Counted from the stretch's first letter, positions 23,644 to 32,841 are shown. The stretch: DNA of 64,000 bases from Eubacteriales bacterium (GCA_030536575.1 JAUNPS010000016.1:1-64000); one strand, 5' to 3'. Notes: generated from the sequence alone by a model not told the origin. Program-made: numbers and translations.

Positions 23644-24575
23644 GAAATATGAGTGTGAATCTTGCAGGGGTCGAGCTGAAAAATCCGGTGATGACCGCTT
23701 CGGGCACCTTTGGTTCCGGGATGGAATACAGCGAATTTGTGGATTTGAACAAGCTTGGAGCCGTTGTGACGAAAGGCGTGGCGAATGTGCCCTGGGCGGG
23801 GAATCCGACGCCTCGCGTGGCGGAAGTCTACGGCGGCATGTTAAATGCCATCGGCCTTCAGAACCCCGGAATCGAGGTCTTCCGGAAACGGGACATTCCG
23901 TTTCTGCGCCAGTATGATACGAAAATCATCGTCAATGTGTGCGGGCGGAGTAAAGAAGATTACTGCGAAGTGGTGGAAGCGCTGCGCGACGAACCGGTGG
24001 ATCTGCTGGAGATTAACATTTCCTGCCCGAATGTGAAAGAAGGCGGGATTGCCTTTGGCCAGAATCCGAAGGCGGTGGAAGAGATTACCGCCGCGGTGAA
24101 AAAGGTGGCGAAGCAGCCGATTATTATGAAACTAAGCCCGAATGTGACGGACATTACGGAGACGGCGAAGGCGGCGGAAGCGGGAGGCGCGGACGTGCTT
24201 TCGATGATCAATACGCTGACCGGGATGAAGATCGATATTCACCGCAGGACGTTCGCTTTGGCGAATAAGACGGGCGGGCTGTCCGGGCCGGCGGTGAAGC
24301 CGGTGGCGGTGCGGATGGTGTACCAGGCGGCGCAGGCTGTGAAGATTCCGATTATCGGAATGGGAGGGATCATGACCGCGGAGGATGCGCTTGAGTTTCT
24401 TCTGGCGGGGGCTGCGGCGGTTTCGGTCGGGACGGCGAATTTTGTGAATCCGACGGCGACGCTGGATGTAATCGAGGGCATTGACGCTTATATGGAAAAA
24501 TATGGGATCGAGACGATCACGGAGCTGGTCGGGGCGGTGCGGGAGCATCCCGGAAGCAGCGTTTCGTTTGCATAA
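23640..24575 (+). CDS. pyrD: Dihydroorotate dehydrogenase catalytic subunit (class 1B)
   Basis: A 311-residue FMN enzyme oxidising dihydroorotate to orotate. It has NPVMTASGTFGSG at the N-terminus and the active-site Cys in LEINISCPNVKEGG, and binds FMN with IPIIGMGGIMTAEDALEF. It works as a heterotetramer with PyrK encoded just before. A 145-bp GC-rich gap without a gene separates it from pyrE, in which no clear terminator was seen. Confidence 0.95.
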   Translation: MRNMSVNLAGVELKNPVMTASGTFGSGMEYSEFVDLNKLGAVVTKGVANVPWAGNPTPRVAEVYGGMLNAIGLQNPGIEVFRKRDIPFLRQYDTKIIVNVCGRSKEDYCEVVEALRDEPVDLLEINISCPNVKEGGIAFGQNPKAVEEITAAVKKVAKQPIIMKLSPNVTDITETAKAAEAGGADVLSMINTLTGMKIDIHRRTFALANKTGGLSGPAVKPVAVRMVYQAAQAVKIPIIGMGGIMTAEDALEFLLAGAAAVSVGTANFVNPTATLDVIEGIDAYMEKYGIETITELVGAVREHPGSSVSFA

Positions 24576-24720
24576 AACCGGGCGGGCCTCAAGCACTCCT
24601 GTCGAGGCATTGCGCGGCAAGAAGCCGAAACGTCGCCGAAGCACCCGACCGGGCCGCCAGAAGGCCCCGCGGCATGCCGCCATTCTATAACTTACACTTA
24701 CAGAAACTAGGAGGAACATC

Positions 24721-25395
24721 ATGGAAGCATACAAACAGGAATTTATCGAATTTATGGTAGACTGCCAGGTCCTGAAATTTGGCGACTTCGTCACCAAAAG
24801 CGGACGCAAAACCCCCTTCTTCGTCAACACCGGCTTCTACCGCACCGGAACCCAGCTGCGCCGCCTTGGCGAATACTACGCAAGAGCCATCCAGGACAAA
24901 TTCGGCCTGGACTTCGACGTGCTCTTTGGCCCGGCCTATAAAGGAATCCCGCTGACCGTTGCCACCACCATGGCCATCAGCGAATTTTACGACAAAGACA
25001 TCCGCTACTGCTCGAACCGCAAAGAAGTCAAGGACCACGGCGATAAAGGCATCCTCCTGGGAAGCCCCTTAACCGACGGCGACCGGATCGTGATCATCGA
25101 AGACGTGACCACCGCAGGCACCTCCATCCAGGAGACCCTCCCGATCATCAAAGCCCAGGGCGACGTAAAGCCTATCGGTCTGGTGGTATCCGTAGACCGC
25201 ATGGAAAGAGGCCAGGGAACCAAGAGCGCCCTGCAGGAGATTTCCGAGAATTACGGCCTGGAAACAACGGCCATCGTGACCATGGCAGAGGTTGTCGAAC
25301 ACCTCTATAACCGGGAATACCGCGGAAAAGTGATCATCGACGACAAGCTGAAGGAAGCCATCGACGCATACTACCGGCAGTACGGGGCAGAATAA
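24721..25395 (+). CDS. pyrE: Orotate phosphoribosyltransferase
   Basis: A 224-residue enzyme joining orotate to PRPP to give OMP. The PRPP-binding motif is RIVIIEDVTTAGTSIQE, and LFGPAYKGIPL is the loop for orotate. AGGAGG lies before ATG 24721. Together with pyrC, pyrF, pyrK and pyrD it leaves only carbamoyl-phosphate synthase and aspartate carbamoyltransferase outside the window. Codon use is richer in C-ending codons than in pyrD. Confidence 0.95.
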   Translation: MEAYKQEFIEFMVDCQVLKFGDFVTKSGRKTPFFVNTGFYRTGTQLRRLGEYYARAIQDKFGLDFDVLFGPAYKGIPLTVATTMAISEFYDKDIRYCSNRKEVKDHGDKGILLGSPLTDGDRIVIIEDVTTAGTSIQETLPIIKAQGDVKPIGLVVSVDRMERGQGTKSALQEISENYGLETTAIVTMAEVVEHLYNREYRGKVIIDDKLKEAIDAYYRQYGAE

Positions 25396-25414
25396 GCCCA
25401 AAAGGAGGAACGCC

Positions 25415-25567
25415 ATGAACGAAAAGCTGTATAAAACCATGGAACACGCGGGGATTGTAGGGATTGTCACCGGAATCGTACTGGCCGTGACAAGCGTAGC
25501 CAGCAGCGTCCTGCTGATTGTCTACGGCGCGAAACTTTTAAAAGAGAAAAAGAATGTAATCATCTGA
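25415..25567 (+). CDS. 50-residue single-helix membrane protein
   Basis: A short gene behind pyrE with AAAGGAGG 8 bp before ATG 25415. It encodes MNEKLYKTMEHAG, then one membrane helix (IVGIVTGIVLAVTSVASSV, then LLIVYG) and a basic end (KLLKEKKNVII). It ends 2 bp before the VanZ-like gene, so translation is likely coupled. Unknown function; perhaps an accessory of the membrane proteins that follow. Confidence 0.7.
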   Translation: MNEKLYKTMEHAGIVGIVTGIVLAVTSVASSVLLIVYGAKLLKEKKNVII

Positions 25568-25569
25568 CT

Positions 25570-26031
25570 ATGAATGCAAAAACAAAGAAACGAATCAGAG
25601 CGGCAGGAACCGTCCTGTTCCTGCTGTATCTGATGGCCCTGGGCTATTTCCTGTTTTTTGCCGAAGGCTTTGGCCGGGCGGCCGAAGGGAGGCAGTACAG
25701 CTATAACCTGGAGCCGCTGAAAGAAATCCGAAGATTCTGGAATAATCGGGCAACTCTGGGAAATACGGCGGTATTCCTGAATCTGGCGGGCAATGTGCTG
25801 GCCTTTCTGCCCTTTGGCGCGATCCTTCCGGTGATCAGCCGCTACACCAGAGGCCTCTTTCGGATCGGGCTGCTGAGTCTGGAGTTCAGTTTTCTGATGG
25901 AATGCTTTCAACTGATTTTCAGAGTGGGCAGCTTTGATGTGGACGATCTGATCCTGAATACCATCGGCGGGATTCTGGGGTATCTGATCTTTGCAATCTG
26001 TGATATGATAAGGAGAAAGCTCTATGGCTAA
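25570..26031 (+). CDS. VanZ-like membrane protein
   Basis: A 153-residue protein of the VanZ family, with about four hydrophobic segments and the family motif LNLAGNVLAFLPFGAILP followed by ECFQLIFRVGSFDVDDLILN. VanZ relatives are linked to teicoplanin tolerance and cell-envelope traits, but most are uncharacterised. Its stop overlaps the next start by 8 bp. It belongs to a run of three small membrane genes behind pyrE. Confidence 0.85.
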   Translation: MNAKTKKRIRAAGTVLFLLYLMALGYFLFFAEGFGRAAEGRQYSYNLEPLKEIRRFWNNRATLGNTAVFLNLAGNVLAFLPFGAILPVISRYTRGLFRIGLLSLEFSFLMECFQLIFRVGSFDVDDLILNTIGGILGYLIFAICDMIRRKLYG

Positions 26032-26341
26032 GAAAAAAACATATACCTTTTCCGAAAACCGGCAGGCGAAGAGCGGGATCACTTCCATGGTTCTGGGGGT
26101 GACGGCGCTTCTGATCCTTCTCGTGATGGGGTGGATCGTGTGGAAGGAGAAAGGGCAGGCGGGCATGTATGTGGGGGCCTTTGGGTTTACCTCGGCGGTC
26201 ATGTCCCTGGCCGGGATGATTGTGGGACTCTTGAGCTTCCGGGAGAAGCACGTGCACCACACGTCCTCGAAAGCTGGCTCTATATTGAACGCGGTGGTGC
26301 TGGTGATCTGGATTTTTATCTTCCTCTTAGGAGTGTCGTAA
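26024..26341 (+). CDS. Small membrane protein (DUF6142-like)
   Basis: A 105-residue protein with a basic N-terminus (MAKKKTYTFSENRQAKSG) and three hydrophobic segments (ITSMVLGVTALLILLVMGWI, YVGAFGFTSAVMSLAGMIVG, LNAVVLVIWIFIFLLGV). It resembles clostridial proteins of the DUF6142 type. AAGGAG lies before the start, which overlaps the VanZ-like gene. The gene's last bases begin a 124-bp tandem repeat. Function unknown. Confidence 0.7.
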   Translation: MAKKKTYTFSENRQAKSGITSMVLGVTALLILLVMGWIVWKEKGQAGMYVGAFGFTSAVMSLAGMIVGLLSFREKHVHHTSSKAGSILNAVVLVIWIFIFLLGVS

Positions 26342-26588
26342 AGAGCGGCAGGAAAAGAAAGTACCAGTAGTCGCAGTCCCGCGAGGTGTTTCCGGGTGCA
26401 TTTCCCGGAAACCGGAGGGTAATCAATGACGAAATGGAAGCCGCTGCCGACATTTCGCGAATTGAAGAGCGGCAGGAAAAGAAAGTACCAGTAGTCGCAG
26501 TCCCGCGAGGTGTTTCCGGGCGTATTTCCCGGAAACCGGAGGGCAATCAATGACGAAATGGAAGCCTTTGCTGACATTTCGCGAACTA
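26341..26588 (+). repeat. Two tandem copies of a 124-bp repeat
   Basis: The unit starts AAGAGCGGCAGGAAAAGAAA at 26341 and again at 26465, and runs to the words GACATTTCGCGAA. Copies are over 90% alike. Each contains an inverted pair GTTTCCGGG/CCCGGAAAC that can form a stem. The second copy ends just before the ribosome site of the HD-domain gene at 26601. No gene is supported inside it. It may be a REP-like element shared with other sites of the genome. Confidence 0.85.
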
Positions 26589-26600
26589 TGGAGAAAAAAT

Positions 26601-27188
26601 ATGAATAATCGATTAGAAAAACAGATGGAATTCCTGCGCGAAGCCGACAAAAGCAAACTCGTCGGCCGCCAAACCTACCTCGCCGACGGCAGCCGCAAAG
26701 AAAACGACGCCGAACACGCCTGGCACCTGGCCCTGATGTGCGCCCTCCTGGCCGAACACGCCAACGAGCCCATCGACACCGCCAAAACCATGACCATGGT
26801 CCTGATCCACGACCTGGTCGAAATCGACGCCGGCGACACCTACGCCTACGACACCGCCGGAAACGCCTCCAAGCGGGAGCGGGAACTGGCCGCCGCCGAC
26901 CGCATTTTTAACCTCCTCCCGGAAGACCAGGCCGCCTGGCTGCGTGGCCTGTGGGACGAATTCGAGGAAGGCGAAACCCCGGAAGCCAAATTTGCGAAAT
27001 CCCTGGACAATATCCAGCCCATGATGCTGAACGACGCCTCCGGCGGCCGCTCCTGGCGGGAGCACGATGTTCATAAAGAACAGATCTTAGGAAGAAACAA
27101 ACGCACGCCGGAAGGCTCCAAAGCCCTCTGGGAATTCGGCGAATCCCTGATGCGGAAAAACATTGAAAAAGGAGATATTAAGGAGTGA
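26601..27188 (+). CDS. HD-domain phosphohydrolase (YfbR-like)
   Basis: A 195-residue metal-dependent hydrolase of the HD_3 group. Metal ligands are in DAEHAWHLALMCALLAEHAN (H..H) and VLIHDLVEIDAGDTYAYD (HD). Relatives include the 5'-deoxynucleotidase YfbR and other nucleoside monophosphate hydrolases. I chose ATG 26601, with GGAG 7 bp upstream; the upstream in-frame ATG (26550) lies in the repeat. It is followed closely by the peptidase gene. The codon set is unusually rich in GCC and GAC. Confidence 0.88.
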   Translation: MNNRLEKQMEFLREADKSKLVGRQTYLADGSRKENDAEHAWHLALMCALLAEHANEPIDTAKTMTMVLIHDLVEIDAGDTYAYDTAGNASKRERELAAADRIFNLLPEDQAAWLRGLWDEFEEGETPEAKFAKSLDNIQPMMLNDASGGRSWREHDVHKEQILGRNKRTPEGSKALWEFGESLMRKNIEKGDIKE

Positions 27189-27194
27189 ATGACC

Positions 27195-29249
27195 ATGCAG
27201 GAATCGGAAGAACTGTTGCAGGAACGCTTGTCCCTTGCAATGGAACGCATTGCCGGAATCGCACAGGAAGCACAGGTTCCGGCGCCCTATGCAGACTATT
27301 TCCAAAAAACGGCCGCGTTTCTGCTGCTGATGGAGCAGACCGCCAAAGCAGCCGCGGACGGATCCATGGAAGCCTATACGCTGGAACAGTGGCAGGACCA
27401 TAACCATGCCCTGTACGAGGACATTTTACCGGAAAACTACGAAAAAAGCTACGCCAATCCGGACTACGCGGTGAAAACCCTGGGCGAAGTCCACGGCCGG
27501 ATTTTGAGCTTCCTGTATGCGGAGCTGCGCGGAATAATCGTCTACGCTTACGAACAGCGCCTGGAAGACATGACTATTTTAGCGGAGCTTTTTATTGAAA
27601 TCTATAACAGCTTCGAGGAAGAAGAGCTTCCCTCTTACAAGCAGATCCAGCAGATCGTCTACTGGTTCGTCAGCGATAACAGCGACCTGACCGTGACCCG
27701 AAGAGTCCGGGAATTCCTGGACCCGGAACTGGATTTCGCGGCAAGGATCATTCTGAACGAAGATTTAAACGACTTGCGCTACCTCTATAAATACGGCGAA
27801 TACATTTCCGAAAACGAACTGGCCATGGCACGTCATATGAACAGCCTTCCCCAGGAAACCATCGACCTGATGGCCGACACCTACACCGAAGGCTTCCGCA
27901 TCGGTTTCGAAAACGCCGGAAAGCCCCTGCACAAAAAGAAAAGCGTGAACCTCCGCTACGTCCTGGGCTTCGAGCGGATGATGAAAAAAGCCATCCGGAA
28001 TTTTGAGGCAATGGGCTTAAAACCCGTCATTTACCGCTCCGCCGTCTCCAGCATCACGAAGCGCCAGGCCTTTAAAAACGGCTACTACGGCGGAAATCCG
28101 AACAAACAGTACGATTACGACCACAAGGCGGACGAAGCCATTTACTTCGATAAGCCCTTTATGCAGCGGAAACTCGGCGTGATGCGCACCGCCTATGAGA
28201 CGTATAAAGACCTTGCGGCTGTCCATGCGGGCCCGGCCGTCCTGGAAATTTTCGGGGAAACGCCCTTTGCCCCCCAGATTAAGGAGTCCGCTTACCGCCT
28301 GTCCGAAAAGCAGCAGAAGCTTTCCGTGGCTTACGACAGCGAGGCCTCCCAGATCAGTAAAAAATACATCCTTCCCCAGGAGCGGAGCTTTACGATCATT
28401 GCCTTCCCGGTGCCGGAGATCGGCCCGAAATTCCCGGAAATCTTTAACGAGACGATCCGGATCAACACCCTGGATTATAAGCTCTACCAGACCATCCAGC
28501 AGAAAATCATCGACACGCTGGACACCGGCGTGGCCGTGCATATCCAGGGAAAGGATGGAAATCAGACCGATCTGACCGTCCGGCTGCACGAGCTTTCCGA
28601 TCCGGCAAAGGAGACGATTTTCGAAAACTGCGTTGCGGATGTGAACATTCCGGTAGGAGAAGTGTTTACCTCCCCGATTCTGACCGGGACGAACGGCACG
28701 CTTCATGTGACGCAGGTTTATCTGGAGCAGCTTTGCTACCAGAACCTGAAGCTGGTTTTCCGGGACGGAAAAATTGCGGAATACTCCTGCACGAATTTCG
28801 GGACAGAAAAAGAAAATCAGGATTATATCCGGGAAAATGTGCTGTTCCATCATGAGACGCTTCCGATGGGCGAGTTTGCGATCGGCACGAACACGACGGC
28901 CTACGCGGTGGCTGAAAAGTATCAGATCGGCGAAATGCTTCCGATTCTGATTGCGGAAAAAATGGGCCCGCATTTTGCGGTCGGGGACACCTGCTACAGT
29001 TGGGAAGAGGACACGCCCGTTTACAATCCGGACGGAAAAGAGGTCGTAGCGCGGGATAACGAGGTTTCCATCCTCCGAAAAGAAGACGTGGCGAAGGCCT
29101 ACCTGGGCTGCCATACGGATATCACGATCCCCTACAAGGAACTGGGGCATATCCGGGTGATCCGCGGGGATGGTAGCGAGGTTTCCATTATCGAGGACGG
29201 CAGGTTTGTGCTGCCGGGAACCGAAGAACTAAATAAACCCTTGGATTAA
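27195..29249 (+). CDS. M29-like aminopeptidase with long N-terminal extension
   Basis: A 684-residue protein. The second half matches thermophilic aminopeptidase family M29: NIPVGEVFTSPILTGTNGTL (metal Glu), HHETLPMGEFAIGTNTTA (Glu) and KMGPHFAVGDTCYS (His). M29 enzymes usually have about 400 residues, and here about 300 helical residues precede, including a segment with YAYEQRLEDMTILAELFIEI. They may control access or oligomerisation. I chose ATG 27195, which is 9 bp after AAGGAG; ATG 27189 is too close. It ends at a good terminator. Confidence 0.8.
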   Translation: MQESEELLQERLSLAMERIAGIAQEAQVPAPYADYFQKTAAFLLLMEQTAKAAADGSMEAYTLEQWQDHNHALYEDILPENYEKSYANPDYAVKTLGEVHGRILSFLYAELRGIIVYAYEQRLEDMTILAELFIEIYNSFEEEELPSYKQIQQIVYWFVSDNSDLTVTRRVREFLDPELDFAARIILNEDLNDLRYLYKYGEYISENELAMARHMNSLPQETIDLMADTYTEGFRIGFENAGKPLHKKKSVNLRYVLGFERMMKKAIRNFEAMGLKPVIYRSAVSSITKRQAFKNGYYGGNPNKQYDYDHKADEAIYFDKPFMQRKLGVMRTAYETYKDLAAVHAGPAVLEIFGETPFAPQIKESAYRLSEKQQKLSVAYDSEASQISKKYILPQERSFTIIAFPVPEIGPKFPEIFNETIRINTLDYKLYQTIQQKIIDTLDTGVAVHIQGKDGNQTDLTVRLHELSDPAKETIFENCVADVNIPVGEVFTSPILTGTNGTLHVTQVYLEQLCYQNLKLVFRDGKIAEYSCTNFGTEKENQDYIRENVLFHHETLPMGEFAIGTNTTAYAVAEKYQIGEMLPILIAEKMGPHFAVGDTCYSWEEDTPVYNPDGKEVVARDNEVSILRKEDVAKAYLGCHTDITIPYKELGHIRVIRGDGSEVSIIEDGRFVLPGTEELNKPLD

Positions 29250-29256
29250 AAAAAAG

Positions 29257-29298
29257 CCCGCTGCCAGAGTCCGCCCCGGTTCTGCCGCAGCGGGTTTT
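29257..29298 (+). terminator. Terminator after the M29-like peptidase
   Basis: CCCGCTGC and GCAGCGGG form an 8-bp stem with a long loop and a TTTTC tail. Confidence 0.75.
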
Positions 29299-29424
29299 CG
29301 CGTAATACCGCGCCAGCGCCGTGTCTGGAAAAGGAAAGCCTATGGGGCGCAATGAGCTGGATGCAAATGTCTCTGGGGCGGAACACTGAAGGCGCGCGGC
29401 AAACATGGCATAAGGAGGGACGCC

Positions 29425-30348
29425 ATGAAAAAACTAAAAGGCTATCTGGACAATCACCTGGCAGGCGACCTGCTGGCCGCCTTCGACGAACAGGATCTGT
29501 GCGTCAGCTACAGCGAAGACTACCGCAAAGAAGAACTCTGCCAGGTACATAATTCCTGCGAACTGCTCTTCGTGGAAAGCGGAGAGGCCGATTACCAGAT
29601 TAATGAAGAAATCTACCACGTCAGCAAAAATACGGTCTTGATCATCGGAGCCACAGACCGCCACCGGTTCTGGTTCACCCAGGTGCCCTACAAGCGCTAT
29701 GGCTTAAACGTCATGCCGTCCTACTTGCAGACCCTGCCGATCATTGGCGGCTACCTGAACATCTACCAGACCCAGAGCCAGGAGGGCCACAAAAATCTGA
29801 TGCAGATCGACGGCCCAACCTTCCGGCGGATGGTCGGCATTGTCCGGGAACTCCACGAAGAAGCCCAGGAAGGCGTGGAAGGCCGGGAAACCATGATCTA
29901 CGCCCTGCTCCTGGAACTGACCATCCTGCTGAAGCGCCTGCTCCACGCCGAAAGCCAGGAACACAGCGAAACCTATAAAATCATGAACGAGATCAAAAAT
30001 TACATTGACCTGTATTACAAGGAGGATCTAAGTCTGGCGGAATTAAGCCGCCTGTTTTACCTTCAGCCCAACACGATCAGCAAAAACTTCCGAAAAATCT
30101 GGGGAAAAAATATCAACCAATACATCCATTCCGTGCGGATCACAAACGCCGTCCGAATCCTGGAGGCCGGGGAAGTCGGCATTACAGAACTGGCCGAGAT
30201 GGTAGGATACGGGAATGTGAACACCTTTCTGCGCCAATTCCGGGAAAAAATGGACGTCTCGCCCTTACAGTACCGGAAGCGGATGGCGCAGATGATGCAG
30301 GAACGGGAGGAGGGAGGAGAAACGTGGGAAAAAACGAAAAATTTCTGA
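29425..30348 (+). CDS. AraC-family regulator, first of a tandem pair
   Basis: A 307-residue regulator. A cupin-like sensor domain fills the first half (VHNSCELLFVESGEADYQIN, then NTVLIIGATDRHRF) and two helix-turn-helices the last 100 residues (LSLAELSRLFYLQPNTISKN and VGITELAEMVGYGNVNTFLR). It is closely related to the next gene, which starts inside its last 25 bp. Together they probably control the transporter and enzymes from 31456 on, in response to a sugar. AAGGAGGG lies before the start. Confidence 0.9.
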   Translation: MKKLKGYLDNHLAGDLLAAFDEQDLCVSYSEDYRKEELCQVHNSCELLFVESGEADYQINEEIYHVSKNTVLIIGATDRHRFWFTQVPYKRYGLNVMPSYLQTLPIIGGYLNIYQTQSQEGHKNLMQIDGPTFRRMVGIVRELHEEAQEGVEGRETMIYALLLELTILLKRLLHAESQEHSETYKIMNEIKNYIDLYYKEDLSLAELSRLFYLQPNTISKNFRKIWGKNINQYIHSVRITNAVRILEAGEVGITELAEMVGYGNVNTFLRQFREKMDVSPLQYRKRMAQMMQEREEGGETWEKTKNF

Positions 30349-31226
30349 ACGACTACAATGAAGAAGACCATTTTAAAGCCTTAAACAACCAGAACGTGTA
30401 CGTAAGCCACAGCGGCGATTATAAAGACAATCCTATCTACCACGTGCACAACTCCTGTGAGCTGCTCTTTATCGAAGAGGGCCAGGCCGAATACCGCATC
30501 GGGAACCAGTATTACGAAATTGGGGCCAACGACGTCCTGATCATCGGCGGCACCGACCCCCACTCCCGAAAATTCAAAAAAGTGCCCTGTCTGCGCTACG
30601 GCCTCACGGTCATGCCCGCCTACCTGCAAAACCTGCCGATCATCAACGGCTACATGAACGTCTACCGCACCCAGACCCAGGAAGACGCCCAGAAGCTGAA
30701 AGGTGTGGACAATGTGGTCTTCCAGCGCATGATCCAGATCCTCTGGCAGCTCAGAGAGGAGACGAAAGAAAACGGTGAAGGCCGGGGCGACCTGGTCTAT
30801 GCCCTGATCCTGGAACTGACCATTTACCTGAAACGGCTGCTGAACCTGGAAAAACAGGACGTCAGCGGCACCTACAAGATCATGAGCGACGTAAAGAGCT
30901 ACATTGACTTCCATTACATGGAGGATTTAAGCCTGAACGAACTGAGCCGCCTGTTTTACCTCCAGCCCAACACGATCAGCAAAAATTTCGGAAAGGTCTT
31001 CGGGAAAAATGTAAACAGCTACATCAATTCCGTCCGCGTGACCAATGCGGTACGGATTCTGGAAGCCTCCGATGTCAGCATCACCGAGCTCTCCGGAATG
31101 GTGGGCTACACCAGCATCAATACTTTCCTGCGCCAGTTCCGGGAGAAAATGGGGGTCTCGCCCCTTCAGTATAAAAAGCGGTTTGAACAGTTCATGGCCG
31201 TGCGGGAAACCCAGCATTTGTTCTAA
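30324..31226 (+). CDS. AraC-family regulator, second of a tandem pair
   Basis: A 300-residue paralogue of the preceding regulator, sharing the layout HVHNSCELLFIEEGQAEYRI, VLIIGGTDPHSRKF and the helix-turn-helix LSLNELSRLFYLQPNTISKN. It starts at a GTG after GGAGGGAGGAG. The two DNA-recognition helices are nearly the same, while sensor domains differ more, so they may bind the same sites with different ligands or act as a heterodimer. Its 3' end is 49 bp before the operator repeats. Confidence 0.9.
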   Translation: MGKNEKFLNDYNEEDHFKALNNQNVYVSHSGDYKDNPIYHVHNSCELLFIEEGQAEYRIGNQYYEIGANDVLIIGGTDPHSRKFKKVPCLRYGLTVMPAYLQNLPIINGYMNVYRTQTQEDAQKLKGVDNVVFQRMIQILWQLREETKENGEGRGDLVYALILELTIYLKRLLNLEKQDVSGTYKIMSDVKSYIDFHYMEDLSLNELSRLFYLQPNTISKNFGKVFGKNVNSYINSVRVTNAVRILEASDVSITELSGMVGYTSINTFLRQFREKMGVSPLQYKKRFEQFMAVRETQHLF

Positions 31227-31274
31227 TTGTCGGTATTGTTTCTTAAAAAACATCATTTCTCCTGCGTGTGTCAA

Positions 31275-31333
31275 AAAAATGGTGATTTTTATTATAAAAA
31301 TGGTGAGAATAATTCTGGAGAGAATGCTATACT
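31275..31333 (+). promoter_or_regulatory. AraC-type operator and promoter of the first transporter operon
   Basis: AAAAATGGTGA occurs at 31275-31285 and 31296-31306, a direct repeat with a 21-bp period (two helix turns), as in the araI half-sites. An inverted ATTCT/AGAAT follows (31312-31325), then an extended -10, TGC TATACT (31328-31333). No good -35 is present, as expected for a promoter that needs an activator. Confidence 0.75.
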
Positions 31334-31455
31334 ACAACCATCAAGATAACCAACAGAGATACAAGAAATCCAGAAAAGCTGCAGCAAAAATTCTTGGAAA
31401 ACATTGGAAAAACCTGTTGAATTGTGAAAAATCACCATGTTAGGAGGAAACAAAA

Positions 31456-32754
31456 ATGATGAAAAAGAAAATTGCTGTGATGATGGCAGGCGCTATGGCT
31501 CTTTCCACACTTCCTCTGGGAGTATGCGCGGAAGAAAGTGGTGAAAAAGTAGAGCTGACGATTATGTGTGCTTACGCAAGTGAGGATCCCCACGGACAGT
31601 ACGTTTACCAGTACGCAGAAGAATTCATGGCAGAGAACCCGAACGTAAGCGTGGAAGTACAGGCTATCAGCAGTAACGACATTTATACAAAACTTGCAGC
31701 AATGGTAACATCCCCGGACGACCTTCCGACCCTGTTCTTCACCAGCGTTGACCAGGCCCCGACCCTGTATGACTTAGGGCTGATGGAAGACCTGAACGGC
31801 TATCTGGATGACGAAACCTTAGCCATGTTTGCAGAAGGCATCACCGACGCCTGCACATTGGACGGAACCCTTGCATTCTATCCCATCGACGTACAGCCCT
31901 CCGCAATCCTCTACCGCACCGACCGCTTCGAAGAAGCCGGCCTGGAAGTTCCCACCACCTGGGACGAGTTCCTGGAATGCGCGAAAGCATTGACCCTGGA
32001 TTCCGACGGAGACGGCGAGATCGATCAGTGGGGCTTCTCCATGGTAGGTTCCAACAACAGTTCCGGACAGAGCCGTTTCATGTCCTACCTGTGGAGCAAT
32101 GGCTGCGACATCATTGCTTATGACGAAGACAACGAAGAATGGGTTCCGGCTCTGGGCGACAACTTTACCGACCTTATGACCTTCTGGACCGATATGAACA
32201 ATGTACACGGCGTCGTTCCCACCGGTATCACCGAAGTGGACTACGCGACAGCAGCCAACTATTTCGCAATGGGCTACACCAGCATGATGCTCACCGGCAG
32301 TAATGCCATCGGCGTCGCTTACGCCAACAACCCTGAACTGGAAGGCAAAATCGGTTCCTTCCCGATTCCTGGTGAAAGCGCCGGAACCATGTTAAACGCA
32401 GAAGGCTACGCCGTATGCAGCTACGCCTCCGACGAAGAAAAAGCAGCAGCCGTAGAATTCCTGAAATTCTTCAGCACCCACGATTCTGACCTGATGTTCT
32501 GGCAGTCCAGCGGCAAGATCCCGGCTACCGTAGAGGGTGAAAAAGCCGAATACATCACCGGAGACGACTACAAAGGTTATCTGGACACCATCGCAAACGG
32601 ATGCCTGGAGCCGGTCAACTTCGCAGGGATCAGCGGCCTGAAGAGTATCCTGGGCGACGCTTACGCAGCCGTATTCAGCGGTGAAAAGACCAACGAAGAA
32701 GCGGTAGCAACCTTCGAAAGCGCACTGGATGAACTTCTGGAAGATTACAACTAA
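31456..32754 (+). CDS. ABC sugar transporter, solute-binding protein
   Basis: A 432-residue secreted binding protein of the CUT1 class. A signal peptide (MMKKKIAVMMAGAMALSTLP, then LGVCAEES) is followed by the family 1 fold. A short Ca-loop-like stretch, LDSDGDGEIDQWGFS, is common in these proteins. The signal region contains a Cys but not a clear lipobox, so both lipid anchoring and cleavage after VCA are possible. A hairpin with a T tail lies between this gene and the permeases, which would allow more binding protein than permease. Substrate probably an amino-sugar acid or oligosaccharide, by context. Confidence 0.9.
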   Translation: MMKKKIAVMMAGAMALSTLPLGVCAEESGEKVELTIMCAYASEDPHGQYVYQYAEEFMAENPNVSVEVQAISSNDIYTKLAAMVTSPDDLPTLFFTSVDQAPTLYDLGLMEDLNGYLDDETLAMFAEGITDACTLDGTLAFYPIDVQPSAILYRTDRFEEAGLEVPTTWDEFLECAKALTLDSDGDGEIDQWGFSMVGSNNSSGQSRFMSYLWSNGCDIIAYDEDNEEWVPALGDNFTDLMTFWTDMNNVHGVVPTGITEVDYATAANYFAMGYTSMMLTGSNAIGVAYANNPELEGKIGSFPIPGESAGTMLNAEGYAVCSYASDEEKAAAVEFLKFFSTHDSDLMFWQSSGKIPATVEGEKAEYITGDDYKGYLDTIANGCLEPVNFAGISGLKSILGDAYAAVFSGEKTNEEAVATFESALDELLEDYN

Positions 32755-32773
32755 AACGGATGAAGTGATGCGG

Positions 32774-32809
32774 ACAGGGGGAAGGGAAAGAAACCTTTCC
32801 CCTGTTTTT
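32774..32809 (+). terminator. Intra-operon attenuator after the binding protein
   Basis: CAGGGGGAAGG pairs with CCTTTCCCCTG and is followed by TTTTTG. It would stop part of the transcripts before the permease genes. Confidence 0.75.
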
Positions 32810-32841
32810 GAAACGCATGCAAAGGAGAGGAGTGTATCTGC

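Noticed and set aside
24576..24720. PyrR-type attenuator or small gene between pyrD and pyrE
   Set aside because: GC-rich but with no anti-terminator/terminator pair and no ribosome-site-led frame; left unassigned.
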